Of a stretch of DNA of 64,000 nucleotides, positions 1-13,600 are shown in pieces; within the stretch, counting starts at the first letter, position 1; the number at the start of each line of letters is the position of its first letter. The DNA is taken from assembly GCA_964035545.1 (NCBI GenBank), contig OZ037765.1, positions 19,276,698 to 19,340,697 on the forward strand, read 5' to 3'. This stretch comes from Bugula neritina. Taxonomy: Eukaryota > Bryozoa > Gymnolaemata > Cheilostomatida > Bugulidae. The notes under the pieces are model-generated. The model made no database searches and was not told where the DNA came from. It saw only the letters and a list, made by a program, of their open reading frames with translations. Position numbers and translations under genes: made by a program.

Positions 1-31
1 TAACGCTACCTTTATAGTTATATATATATAG

Positions 32-525
<494 letters not shown>

Positions 526-537
526 CTACACACATAC

Positions 538-3500
538 CGATACAGACTTGACTCCCGGGTATTTTGAAACCACCTTTTCTATTGGTCCAGGATAAACAAC
601 ATCACCATACACTTTAAATCTCATAGCATCAGCAACTCTCCCTTTTATTACAAAACTGCCATCTGGATACATCACCCCCATGTCCCTACAATAAACATAA
701 TCAATCAGCATATTCTGATATTCAAGTTTATAGTTTTATGTTATATCAGCTATGTTTTAGCTGGAAATTAGTTTCTTGCCCAGTTTTAAAGAAACCATCA
801 TCTGTGAAAGCTTCTCTGGTCTTTTCTGGTTCTCCTCTGTAGCATTTCATAAGAGTAACAGTTTTAACTTGTATTTCACCATCTTTACCAATGTCAACTA
901 CTTCATTCTTTTCATCCACCAGTCTCAACTACAAAAATGCATTCATTAAGTTATTTGCATATTCATTAGAATCGTGCTGGCTTTGACTAATTAAATAATA
1001 AAAAATAATAAATATTAAGAAATGACGTTAATTTCAAGATAATGAGAATAAATTATTTATTAGCTGCTTCTATAGTTATTTTATGATGCAATTTTTTATA
1101 AAGCCTCAGTTACAGTAAAATATAGGAAGCATTTTGTAATTGTTCTTTGAAACACAGCTAAAACTCAAGGGGCAAAAGCTTCAAAGTTCTAGCACTTATT
1201 CATATTTTTTTCACATCAATATTGTGATCAGGCACTTTAGTGTATGGTTATTATGTATGCAGTGCATTTTATTCTTGGACAAAGTAAAGTAATATAAATA
1301 ATATCATATTGTACTGTGTAATATCAAGTTGTAACATATTATGTTGCAATATATATTGTATTATATTATGATATATATTATCTTATATTCTACTATATTA
1401 AATTGTATCATGTTATATCATATTACTTTACAGTAAATTATATTATATTATTTTATATTATATAATATTATACAATATTATTTTATATGAATTTTAAAAA
1501 ATAATTTTTCCATTGATCACACCTCTATATAATTTTGACTAGAGAATGTATAACATAAGCGTAACATGTGAAATATTAAAATCCCTCAATCCAATTTGTG
1601 CAAAAGTAGTACTGTGGTGCTCACGTGCATTTTAAAAAATAAATGCAAGCCTCTGTATAATAATTAAATACAAACTTTGGCATAAAGAGTAAATACAAAC
1701 CTCTGCATTTAGTTTAAGGTAAATCCTTGATTCAAGCATCAATTCTATATCAGATGGCTCACTGCCCAATGGAGTAGAAGCAAGATAAAAAGTTTCAGAA
1801 ATTCCATAACCAGTTTAAAACATATTATATTGCATTTTACAGCTAAATTATTTGGTATACCGCAATTTAGCAACTACTCCATAACTGAAAAAATTATCAC
1901 TTTTTACTAGCCCTTAATCAGTGTATAAACTAACAAATGGTGTTCCTTGAAATTTTTCGGTCATTTTCTCTTTGAACTCTCTTGAAATAATTTGTCCACA
2001 ATAAAGAATAAACTTCATAGGAAGTGATTCTGCTTTGCTTTGCTCTAAGGAATGGGATATCAGCTGTGTAATTCCAGAAGGTAGAATAAAATTATCCACT
2101 CTAAAATAATAGATTGATGTCATATTATTGTTACAGATTGATAGAAAGATGCAATAAATTATTTAACTTTGAAACTTGCATAGAATGGAATATCTTCCAC
2201 TTTTTTAGCAAAATAAGTTCTTATTTTGCAAGAATGACTGTGTAATAAATATATACACACTAGTTTATATAGGACAAAGTCCAACTCTCTCACTTTTAGT
2301 TATAGCATACAAAATAAAATAGTTTTTGAATCATTTGGGAATTAGTTTGTTGACTCACTTTTCACTGTAAAGACTTCCAGCACAGCGGTCACCCAACTGG
2401 GTCATCCCTAACTCTTCGATTAGGTCTGGAGAAAAAACAACTTTACTGTATTTTCCAGCCAGTAGCATAGCAACTGAGCAGTAGCCAATCAAATCATCAA
2501 AGTTGCAATTTAGTGCTAGTAGCACCTGTAAATAATTCATATATTGATGTAATAAAATATGTTAACAAATAAATTTGCTTTGTCATGTGTATAACTAGCA
2601 ATTTAATATCAGTAATCAAAGCTCTCAATGGGAAGACAAATCTAGTTTAATTCAAGTAAATTTTTTATGCACGCCTTAAAATTAGACCAGTGTTGTATTT
2701 ATCTTAATCACTGTTGCACTATTTTTCTCAAACTCTTAAGCCCCACAGCTCTAGAACACTAGTTGGACAGCATAGTATATACACTTTGATAGAACATATC
2801 CTACCCCAATATTAGAGCCAACCAAAGACAGATCACTAGCCAGTCCCCTCTGTGTATGTGCAATACACTTTGGTTTGCCAGTACTACCCTGCAACATACG
2901 AGTTTATAGCATCTTACATGTAGACAGGTGAAGAGTTGTCTCAATTTATTATTACAATGCATTTGATATGATGCACGCACACATACGCACACACGTGCAG
3001 GCAAATGGCACACACGCACATGAGTATTCTGTGTTTACATATTTGTATTTGCACATGTGTGCCTGTGAGTGAGTGAGTCAACCTGTCTCACACTGAGTTC
3101 TATAAAAGCGTATTCAAGTAGTGTGTTAATTCAAATAAGTGCTTATAAGTAATAGGAATAATTATTCATAAGCAATAAATCTGTTATTATAATATAACAC
3201 ATATCAGTATATGCCGTAGAAGATATAATTTAAAACACATACTGAAGTAAAGAGATGGTGGCCTACAAAATCTGGTTTTACATTCTTCTTAGCTTCTTCT
3301 AATTGTTGATCAGATACTGATTTTCCATATTGTCTGAGTTTATCCAAGTTGTTTATAAACTTCTGAGTTGGAGATCTGTCTTTGTACGAGTTGTCATAGA
3401 ATAAGTGCTTCACATCAGGTAACCTGCAGATAATTTTGAGTGCATATTATTTAGAAGTAATTGCATAAACATTCATAATAATTTTTATAAATACTACAAT

Positions 3501-5960
3501 TTTTAAAATGCGCTATTGAGAAAGTTTTGACAAATATAAAATGAGTTTGAAACACTGAAAAAAATCAAAAAACAAAGCTGCTAACCCACGCAAAACTTTT
3601 AAATCAACGGTTTTATTGGCCTGGTTTAAATAATCAGCCTCTTTTGTTCAAAAAAGTGCATAACACATAAAAATGATTTCTTTAAAATGATCAAAATCCT
3701 TTTTAAATATAAATTTTCTATCAAATATCTTTACAGTATGTCATAAATTATTATACTGCAATTAGAAAATATACTATAATTACAGCATAATCATTGTAGC
3801 CTTTACTTAACAATTTACTATAATATTATTCATTGAAATTTGATCTTGCTTTTATTGTATGTAGGCATTGCTAGGATATTTTTATTAGCTGTTTTTAAGT
3901 ACAAATATATCCATTTCTATAGCTTTTCGAGGTATGTTTACCAGCAAGTATTTTTTTAGTTAGTTGCTGAAATGCAATAGAGTATTTGTGCAGACAAAAA
4001 ACTTGTTGAAGATAAATGAAATAGGAGTCCACTAGTTGCTTCTTATGCATTTTCACTGTTGGTAACTGATGTTTAGAAAAATTGCCAAGATATATTATGA
4101 ACTGATTCATTTAAAATTTCCTTCATAGAAATATCACTTATTTATTTATGTACCATCTCTTGACTTATGACTTCTGTAGACTACTAACTGGTGTAGAAGC
4201 TTCGATGATCAACTAACAGTGAAAATTTACTGCAATCATAATTCAATTAATCTTCGAACAACCAACATCTTTATCATGGGAAACCTACAATCAATGTGGA
4301 TTGGTACACATACTTATCAGATTCAGGGATAACACCATTATCTCTGAACAAGCTCATTAATGCTGTAAATATGTGTCCTCCACGTCCCTCTCCAGCCACC
4401 AAAACTTTAGATTCTAAGACTGGAATAACTCTACTAATTGTTGCTTCTAGAGGGCTGTAGAGATATGGGTGCTAAAACAGTATTAACACATATTTAGTCA
4501 TGATGTTAAAAAACAGAAGCATTCATAATTGATACTCAAAATTATAGTTTGAGATGAGTTTAATCAGGTGAACTGTCATATAAAACAAATTGACAATTTA
4601 TTCAAAAACATAGCTTAACCAACAGTTTGATGGATAAATTTATCCATGTTCCTAAGCACAAAAGTGCTATAATTATTAGCTAAATTGTTGAATTTGTTTT
4701 AAAAAAAGTTGTGACTATTTTGCCTTTGATAAAAATGCATTTATGGGCGCTGAGTTAAATTTTGCATTGCTTGGGAATTGACATTATACATGAAGGTCAA
4801 CCACAGGAGAGCTGTTTGCAGTTGGCTTATAAGCCAGTTAAACCTTCAACCCTGGAGTTTATTTATAATGATAAGCACATTATTATGTAGCTTATCTCAT
4901 CATAATATGCGTTCACACTTACTGCATATCCAATACCAACAGATACAGCAGCTGTAAACAGGCAAGCAGCTTCTAGAGTTGGAATTCCAACTACTGTGAG
5001 AGTATCTTCTCCAGGAGTGAGTCCTAAGGCTAACAAACCTTTTGCATACTCATCAGCCTGGAAAATTTTTTACAAACCTATATCAATTTCATATCATACG
5101 GCATTATATTGGAAAGGCTCTGTAAAATTAGCTGTTGACCAAAATAATATAATCATAGCAATTAGATTTTTGAAAATGATTAATTAATCTGTATTTTTAG
5201 TCAAAGACTACCTTTTTAATAATAAAGCCATAAAGATTTGAAATTTAACATCTGCCCCAAAATTTTATCATTCTAATAAAACATAGGTCAATGAAAAGCT
5301 CTCCAGCAAAAATATATCTGTTATACTAATAATAGACAGTCTGTACAATATTTATTAGCTATTTGTTGCAAAGAACTTTGACTAGAATATTGTGGACAGT
5401 ATGAAGTTTCTACTGAATTTTCATTTTTATGAAACTTTCGAATTCTACATTCAACAGCGAATCTACCCACAATCCATCTTCAGTACTATAGTATATATTA
5501 TAGAGATAATCTATTCTATACAATTGCTGTTTTGCTAAGCAGATGTGTAGGACCTTTCAACATTATAATGCACACTATAGGCAAGTATACCCATTGTCAT
5601 TAAAATAGAAATTAGCAAATGTTGGCTCTTATTTGGAAAACATCTCTGGTCCTGATTTAACTCATGAATAACAAGTGTGAATATGAAAGCAAATTAAAAT
5701 CACTCAAGCTTCAAGTACATGCTGTACTAAAACCGGGTTCAATGCCCTGCATCTAGTAACATCATGCATCAGTAGATTTAGTATACCTTATCATAGACTT
5801 GACTAGCTGTCATTCTCTCCATAGTCTCCAAGTTAACCAACTCTCCATCATGTCCTTCTTTTCTGGCTTTCTCAAACAGTTGGTAAAGTACCAGATCTTC
5901 TTGTACTGGATGTTTAGGATCATGTGTGTTGACATAACTCTTAGTCAGGGGCTCAGACAT
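538..5960 (-). CDS. ANL-superfamily acyl-CoA synthetase-like gene, copy 1 (3' end missing)
   Basis: This is a tandem paralogue of the gene at 7,684-16,188. ANL enzymes adenylate a carboxylic acid with ATP and usually transfer it to CoA; the nearest general match is the ACSF2-like medium-chain group (inference). Ten exons are visible, in transcript order: 5960-5787, 5057-4923, 4471-4314, 3423-3243, 2888-2805, 2525-2359, 2100-1935, 1814-1701, 928-780 and 685-538. All phases agree with copy 2. The ATP-binding motif FTSGSTGKPK is formed across exons 4/5. The A5-type motif reads YGISET in exon 8, and TGD spans exons 9/10. The four C-terminal exons seen in copy 2 are not present in bases 1-537, which hold a (TA)n tract, so the gene either runs off the window or is truncated. 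Two splice oddities: exon 8 has AA where the acceptor AG should be (bases 1815-1816 on the plus strand read tt), and intron 9 starts with GC. It may be a decaying copy. Confidence 0.8.
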
Positions 5961-7683
5961 TTTTTCAGCTGTAAAATAACAATTTTACAGCATCCAGAAT
6001 TTTATTAAACCTAAAAGATGGTCGTTCTACAGCTTGGCATCAAAAAGCGACAGAGTTAATCTACTACTTGGGATACCAAGTATGCAGTGAATTTAGTAAA
6101 CATATGCAATCCTAGGGACACTGTGAAAAGGTAAAGGTTTCTAAACACAGTTACCTCTTACATGGATTTGATAGTTAGAATAATCTTATAGTATGAATCC
6201 TCTATAACTTCAATTACAAAATATAGGAAATATTGCACTCACACATTGTAAATCCCAGAACTTAGTTTTATGCTCCTCTGTAGCTGCTGCTAATCTAACA
6301 GTGGCAGTTGCATATCAACTAGTGTGATTGACCTGTACGCTCACTGCACAGGCCAATCAACGTATGGAAGTAGATAATTACTGTCACACGGTTGAATCCC
6401 TTGATCTGCTAGGGCCTAGGTACTAAATATGTTAGAACAAAAATAGCAACTGCGTAATACATTCTAGTGCCACTCAGCAGGTAGTGTCAGTTCTATTCAT
6501 CCATAAACCTCTGAAATGCTTTGCACATATTTCTATAATCTGCTTCTATGCAGTATTTGAGATCAAAGAACAATTTTGTAGTATGATAGTTGATAAGGAC
6601 ATTGCTGGAGCAGTTGTCTACATACTTGAACATAATATCATACATACATACCTGAATGTTTGTCTGAAAGCTCTCGAGCTATAAATACAACTATTTCATC
6701 ATTTGAAAGTTAGTTTGTGTTTGCAATGTAATCGTACAAATTAATGTAATTTTCTAAATAAGTAATGACTGGCCATGCTGCAATAATGAAAATTTGGGAA
6801 ATAAAGCTCCATGATTATCGAAAGATATCACTAAAATATAATATATTTGACAGATGCTGGTAAACAAATAAGACATAGTTTAAAAATATACAACTCAAAA
6901 GGTCATTCTACTAAGAAAAACAAGTAAAACTGGAAATAATTATAGAACACACATCTCATCAGCTTATTATATTATAAATCAAATAATATAAAATCAGAGG
7001 TTTTATTATAAGAAGTAACCAGAAACTGATCCCAGAGAAAACTCTTGCTCTTATTTATATTTGAATAATGGAAAGCAACAAAAACAAAATAACCCTTTGA
7101 AGTTGTTTTTTCTATGCATAGTCTCTATCCTCTTTGTATTGTAGGTTACTCAGAGGGCTGTGGAAAGTCTACAATGAGATATTCATTTACATTATGTATA
7201 TGATATGTAATATATACTGTTCCTTTTTCACATAATGACATAATAGCAGGTTGCTGAAACAACCATGGGGAATGAGTTAGGACGCTTTCAGATTCCCTAC
7301 GCTTAGGGGTAACTGTAGGCCCCACGCGATGACCATTCGGTAACCATCACGCGTAGAGCGCAATTATTCAAGCAATTACAGTAATTTTACTCTGACATTG
7401 CATCATTTTTTGTAAACGGGTGTAAGTGATAGACTAGGTAGTTACCCCTACGCGTACCCAGGGTACCCTTGGTTACCGAATACGAGTACCCTGGCATCGA
7501 CTAAAGTATTAGCCTTAGTAACTGCTGTTAATTGTTTATGACTCAATACACAAAAGAATAGACACTTAGTGTCAAATTTTCTATTAAGGCTAATAAAGCT
7601 TCAACCATAAAACCTTGCAAAAATTTCCACTATAATAGGTATAGACTACAGAAACATTTGAAGTATAATATTTGCATAGTTAC
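5961..7683. other. Intergenic region between the two synthetase copies
   Basis: This 1.7-kb stretch should hold the promoter of copy 1 (its ATG is at 5960) and the 3' UTR of copy 2. Apart from the small inverted repeats at 7304-7480 and a tgattgacctgt/acaggccaatca pair near 6330-6360, I see no gene or clear signal. Confidence 0.6.
7304..7480. repeat. GC-richer segment with short inverted repeats
   Basis: taggggtaact (7304-7314) pairs with agttaccccta (7440-7450), and ttcggtaacc (7336-7345) with ggttaccgaa (7471-7480). Several acgcg motifs occur. It lies between the two synthetase genes and stands out from the AT-rich surroundings. It may be a worn MITE or a regulatory segment. Confidence 0.4.
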
Positions 7684-10600
7684 TTAGTGATAACCAGCAG
7701 CTAGATTAGACACCCTAGCCATGAGACTAGTGGCAGATTTCTTACTTAGCAGAAGTTCTTTAAACCATTCTGTAACACCGACATCGGGGTCCTTATCTAT
7801 CATCACACTGACTGACTTTCTAAGAAGTGGCTTGCTCACCTGATTTGAAAACATAAACAATAAAATAAAATAGTTATACTATATTCATGTTTTAGAATAA
7901 GGATTTGGTTGACATTAGACGGCAAAATTGAAAGAATCTATAAATATATTTCACAGCTTAGAACAACTATAAGCTTCTTTGAAACAGGTATTCTCTAGCT
8001 GCAAAAATTAGCACTTTTGAGTTATTTCTTGCTATACTTTTTTTAGCCTATTCATTGGTTTCCAATGAAATAATGTATGTTTTAAAGCCTAATTATTACT
8101 AAACATGATATTGCAAGATGCCTGTTCTGGAAAATTATAAATAGAGTATCTATTTGTACAAAATCATAGTCTGGCTACTGACATCCCAGACACCCACCAG
8201 TTTGTCTACTAAGTTAATTGATGTCTTTCAACATTGTGATAAGACATAAAAATGATAGAATTTTTTGCTACACAAAAATGGGAAAGTAGGTGATCCTTCG
8301 TTGCAGCATATTAAACAGAAACAAATAAATTATGCTGATTATTACATTTTAAATTTAAAAGTTAGACTAAAAAAAATCCCCACTAAAAGTAAAGCTTACG
8401 ATAAATAAGCAGTAAAATCTATAGAAATAATAAACAAGTTACAACTGTATATGCAGAAGGCACATTGATCTGAAATTGACATAGTCAAGATGAAATGTGC
8501 TGGTAAAAAAGAAAAATGTAAATAATATGTAGAAAATATTTAGTGCTGTAGGTAATGCTGGTAAATTGTATAGGAAGTATTAACATAATTGACTATTGAA
8601 ATATTAGGTCCACATCACTATTACTTACTTTTCTGGCATTGGGAGTTGTAGGAAATGCATCAAAATAGATAATTCTTGCAGCCCTCTGGGAGTCATTCAA
8701 CTACAAGGAAGTGTATACATAATCACATTGAACAAATAGACACATAATTTCATAGTAAGTTTACCATAATAGAATGGCAACCAGCAGACACTCAAACTGT
8801 TTTAGTCAAAGCTAGCTGCACATATAGGTAACAACGTCAATAAACAAATAAATGGCTTGCTCACTCTTACATAATTTAAACAAAATACTTTATTTTTATA
8901 TCATTTTTTTTAATTTTGATGGAACCGTCTCCTTTTGAGAGTCAAAATACGGTATGAAAGGCCAATTTTTGTTTTATTGACAATATCGTTAAATATTTAT
9001 CCGTTTAATAGTTTTTAATAAAATACAAATATTTTAAGACATACTATAACTGAACAACTAGAATAGATCAACTTAATAATTTACACAGAAACTTATGAAG
9101 GCTTAAAATGCTGGTATAGGCCTACTGGGTAAGTATGTAATAGCATATGATAATTAGAACACACAGCAAATATATGTAAATAACTTTATTTAAAGATGAA
9201 AAAATGTATCCTCACCCCATTCTTTACAGAGAATTCAAAGATATCTTTATCACTAGGCTTGCTCGCTCCTGGTTTCAATCTAACAAAATAAGAAAATAAT
9301 ACAAAATATTGATTATAACATAAAAACAAGATAATGCCAATGAGGTAGTATAGTACTTTGCTAAACCATAAAAACATCTTTTACTTTTATTGAGTAATAA
9401 AAGACAAGTAATCAAAAGGTTTTAGCTTATTTTCTAACCAATTAGATTGCTTAAAACCCCATGTCAAACTTAAACAGTAGCGAACTGTTGAAAAACTCTT
9501 AAACATTATGTCAAACTCATACAAGATCTCACGCTTGTAGCACACTGTTGAAAGGGTTGAGTACAAATGATTTTAGCTGACTCACTTTATACAGTAAGTT
9601 ACTTCATCGCCCAGAATGTCACTGTTCCTTCCACTAACCACCTATGAAGCAAAACAATTGATGCTAGCCACCAAGTTCTACCAAGTACAAAATAACTGAA
9701 CAGTAGTACGGTTTTGTAAAGTTTCACTAGCTTAAAATTACAAAATACTGTGGAAAGTCAGTATTTCAGAACCTGCTAGCACAGAACAAACAGGCTACCA
9801 TCTTGGCAATGAGAGAAAATACTGGCCTTATAACTCAATCCTAGTATATATAGGCATAAAGATATGCAAGCATAGGCACAATACAATGAAGGTGATATGT
9901 TGTATATCATACAAATGAAGAAAATATACAAGAATACACACCGACACATCTTTTACTCCAGAAAATTTTGAGATGACCTCTTCAATTGGACCAGGGTAAA
10001 TAACATCTCCAAATACTTTAAACCTAATAGCATCAGCAGTTCTTCCTTTTATTATAAAAGTCCCATCTGGGTACATCATACCCATATCTCTGAAACACAA
10101 GTACCAAATCACGCTACAGCTCAATGCCTTTTGCAAAAAACAAAGTAAGCTTTATAAGTTGCTTCAATTAACGAAAAATATTAGGCATTATACCAACCCA
10201 GTCCTAAAGTAACCATCATCAGTAAATGCAGCTCTGGTTTTCTCAGGTAGTCCTCTATAGCTTTTAAAAATGCTGCAAGTTTTTACCAAAATCTCCCCAT
10301 CTGTGCCAATATCAGCAGTCTCATTGTTTTCATCAACCAGTTTCACCTAAGAAACCAAGTAACAAATTTTCAGGTTCTCTATTTAGTCCATCACCAATAA
10401 CAGCTTATAACTAACTTATTACAACTCATAAACAGCTTTTTCTAAAAATACAACAGTTTCTCATCGAAATTATTATGGTTTTTAGAATAAAACCGGCCAG
10501 GGTTTACCAGCTTTGATAGGTAAATAACAAAACATATGCTGAATATTTTTTGTTAGATGAAAAATGCTTGAATCACATAACGTTCATACACCACTACAAT

Positions 10601-13600
10601 AGCAGTTACTTATGCTGGTAAAGCAGGGTTTCATTGGTTGTTCTAAAATAGATCATCAATAAGAGCACTCTATTTTGATGATAATGAGCAATCCCTAAAT
10701 TCTTTAGACATGTCAAAAAATTTGACAAGAATCAGCTACATCAATATTTGCCAAATGTTATTTTGCTTAGAAGGTTGAATTACTTTAAAATGTTGGGGCT
10801 GCTTTCAATAGACATATGCATACCTCAATGTTCTTCTTGGGATATAGTCTTGAATCTAACATTAGTTCAAGGTCAGAGGGCTGGTCACCTAGCGTCGTGT
10901 AGGCTATTGCGAAGGTCTCACACATACCATATAACGTCTAAACAGATAGAGAACCATAAACAAATGATAAACAGTGACTTTGATCAAGATTTGTAAGGTT
11001 GGGTGCATGAGAATGGTAACTTACAAAGGGAATTCCTTGGAACACAGCTTTCAGGTTTTCTTTAAACTGCTTAGAAACTATTTGAGCACCATTAAGGAAC
11101 AGCTGAACGGATGGCGACTTCATTTTCCAGTATGCTAAGCTGTTGGCGAACCTCTGTACCAACACAGGAGGTATAAGTAAATACTCCACCCTAATGAATA
11201 TTATTTTTTGTTTTATTTTAATTTCATCAAAAACTTTAATAAGAAAGTAGAAAAATATGGGGTGTAACCCAAAATGAGGTAATGATGGGGCCCACTCATT
11301 TGCCAATAGCAAAGCTAGTAGAGAAGGGGGGGGGGACAAAATTGTAAAATATCTTTTAAAATATTATATTCTACTTTGTTTTTGATTAACTATTCCATCG
11401 TTACCATTTACAAAACATAACTCAAGCTGTAGAATACAAGGATGTATTGAAGACGAGTAAATTATAAAAATATTTTTAAAGCTTGCAAATAATCACAATA
11501 TCGACACCTTTTACACAATAGACTAATAAAGGCAAAAATCAAGAGCAGCTGTAGATAAACAAATAACAATGGTATCGTTTTTATAATTTAGTCTCTAGAT
11601 TTGCTAGGAGAAAGTAATTTTGTGTCTCTCTAAAGCCTGCTATAAGAGTTTCATAAAACCCAAAAAACTTCCAATGATAAATTCTCACAAAACTTTCCAA
11701 GTATAATTGAACATGAACATAACAGTGCTGAGTTACTTTACATTAAAACTTCCAATTACAATTTACTAACACTATTTGTGTTATGAGATGCAAATAGTTG
11801 TAAAACTTAGCTGTTCAACCATTTTTAAAAGTTCAAAATTAGTAATTTTAAAGTAAAAACCCACAAAACTAAATGTAAACTTGTCTAATTTATTACCTCT
11901 ACATACACATGTTATGCTGTGAGTTTTAAGTAATTGGGTACAAAATACTTTTTATCAAATTTGTAAGATGAACATACTTTGATATAGCTAACAAAATGAA
12001 AAACCTCTACTTTAAGACTGCGTTGGGTTTCAAAATAGTTTCTGCTTTAAAAAATGCTTTTTGTTTCTAAAATGAAGCTAATTCAGAACTATATACTAGC
12101 CACAGATAACTTCCTAATTTTTGTGTAATCATCCTTAAGATATGATAAGTAAGCCTTACTTTTCTGACCACAAGTGATCAACACAGATTTTACCAAACTC
12201 GTCCTGTGCTGATTCCTCCATCAGGTCTGGAGTCAGCACAACTTTGGAAAATTTTCCGGCCAAGGCAAAAGATATTATAGAATAACTAAGCAACTCATCT
12301 ACATTGAAGTTCACTGTAATAGCTGCCTGCAAATAAATAGAAGTCAACTAACTGTGGTGATCTATTACTGATATTAGTTGAGCCAGGAATCCATTACTAA
12401 CACTTTAATCAAAAATAGTTCAAGTAATTTTATTAGGCTTAAGTATTAGGGCTATCCTTGCACAAGTAGTGTAGTTCAATCCCAGAACCATTACTTGGTA
12501 TAGCTATACTGGTTTGGTGCTTGAGCTGGTACCAGCAGTATTAACTTCAAAGTAAAGTACCACTTTCTGATAGCAAGTTTTTAATTATAAAAGTAAAATT
12601 TGTGTACTTTTAATGCTGGTTTCAAAGTTTTATTTTTAGTATGCATGGAGAATGTTCATTAGTGTGCTGTTGCACATTTTATTATATCAAATCAATCAGC
12701 ATACATATGCATAGTCGTGTGTGTGTGTGAGTGAGCCGCTTCATAATCATACTTATAAATATGTGCAGCTATCTATATCCATGTGAAATGTAAGTAATAT
12801 GAAGCATGTCGTAGCATATGTATCAGAAAAAGATGATAGGCCTATAGAGAATAGCGGATGAAAATAGGCATGCCCTTTTGTTTGTACCAAAAATATGATT
12901 CTAAAATCAAATTTGCTAGTTTGTGTGATGAAGCGGTGATTAACAATCAAGAAAAAATCTTCAACGGAGAACCATGCAATATTGGTGCATAACAGATTAT
13001 CAGCTTCAAGTAGAATGGTTTATTAAAGCTAGTAAACCTACAGCACATTCAGTAGCCAAATATCTCTTTATATAAGTTATATTACTTACACAACCAAATA
13101 TTCATGTAGACTAAACCTAAAGTTTCAGCTCCACATAACTAATAAAATCATTTGAAATAATTTCTTGCTGGCATATTTCTCATACTTTTAAAAAAATATT
13201 TGATTTTGTAAGATATACTTTTAGTACCTAACTATATTTAACTATACTATAGGCCTACTATATAGTTTATTGTTTATGCAAAAAACCAGTACACTTAAAA
13301 GTTGAATGCAGATATAATCTACTAATGTGCATCTCCTATTTTAATCTTGATTTATTATTAAAAGTACCTCTAGGTTGTCAACCCGTAGCTGCAGCAGTTC
13401 ATTGGCTACACCACTGTGGCAGTGGGCTATGCACTTTGGGTAGCCAGTGGTGCCCTACAACATTTATTGTAAATGGTAATGGCACATACGGAAATATACT
13501 CTACTGCCTTTACAAAAATTGTAGTTGCTCACAAATATGTAACATGACATTCAAATAACAAGTTGAAATTTACTTTGGTAAAATAATTTAGTCATTATGG

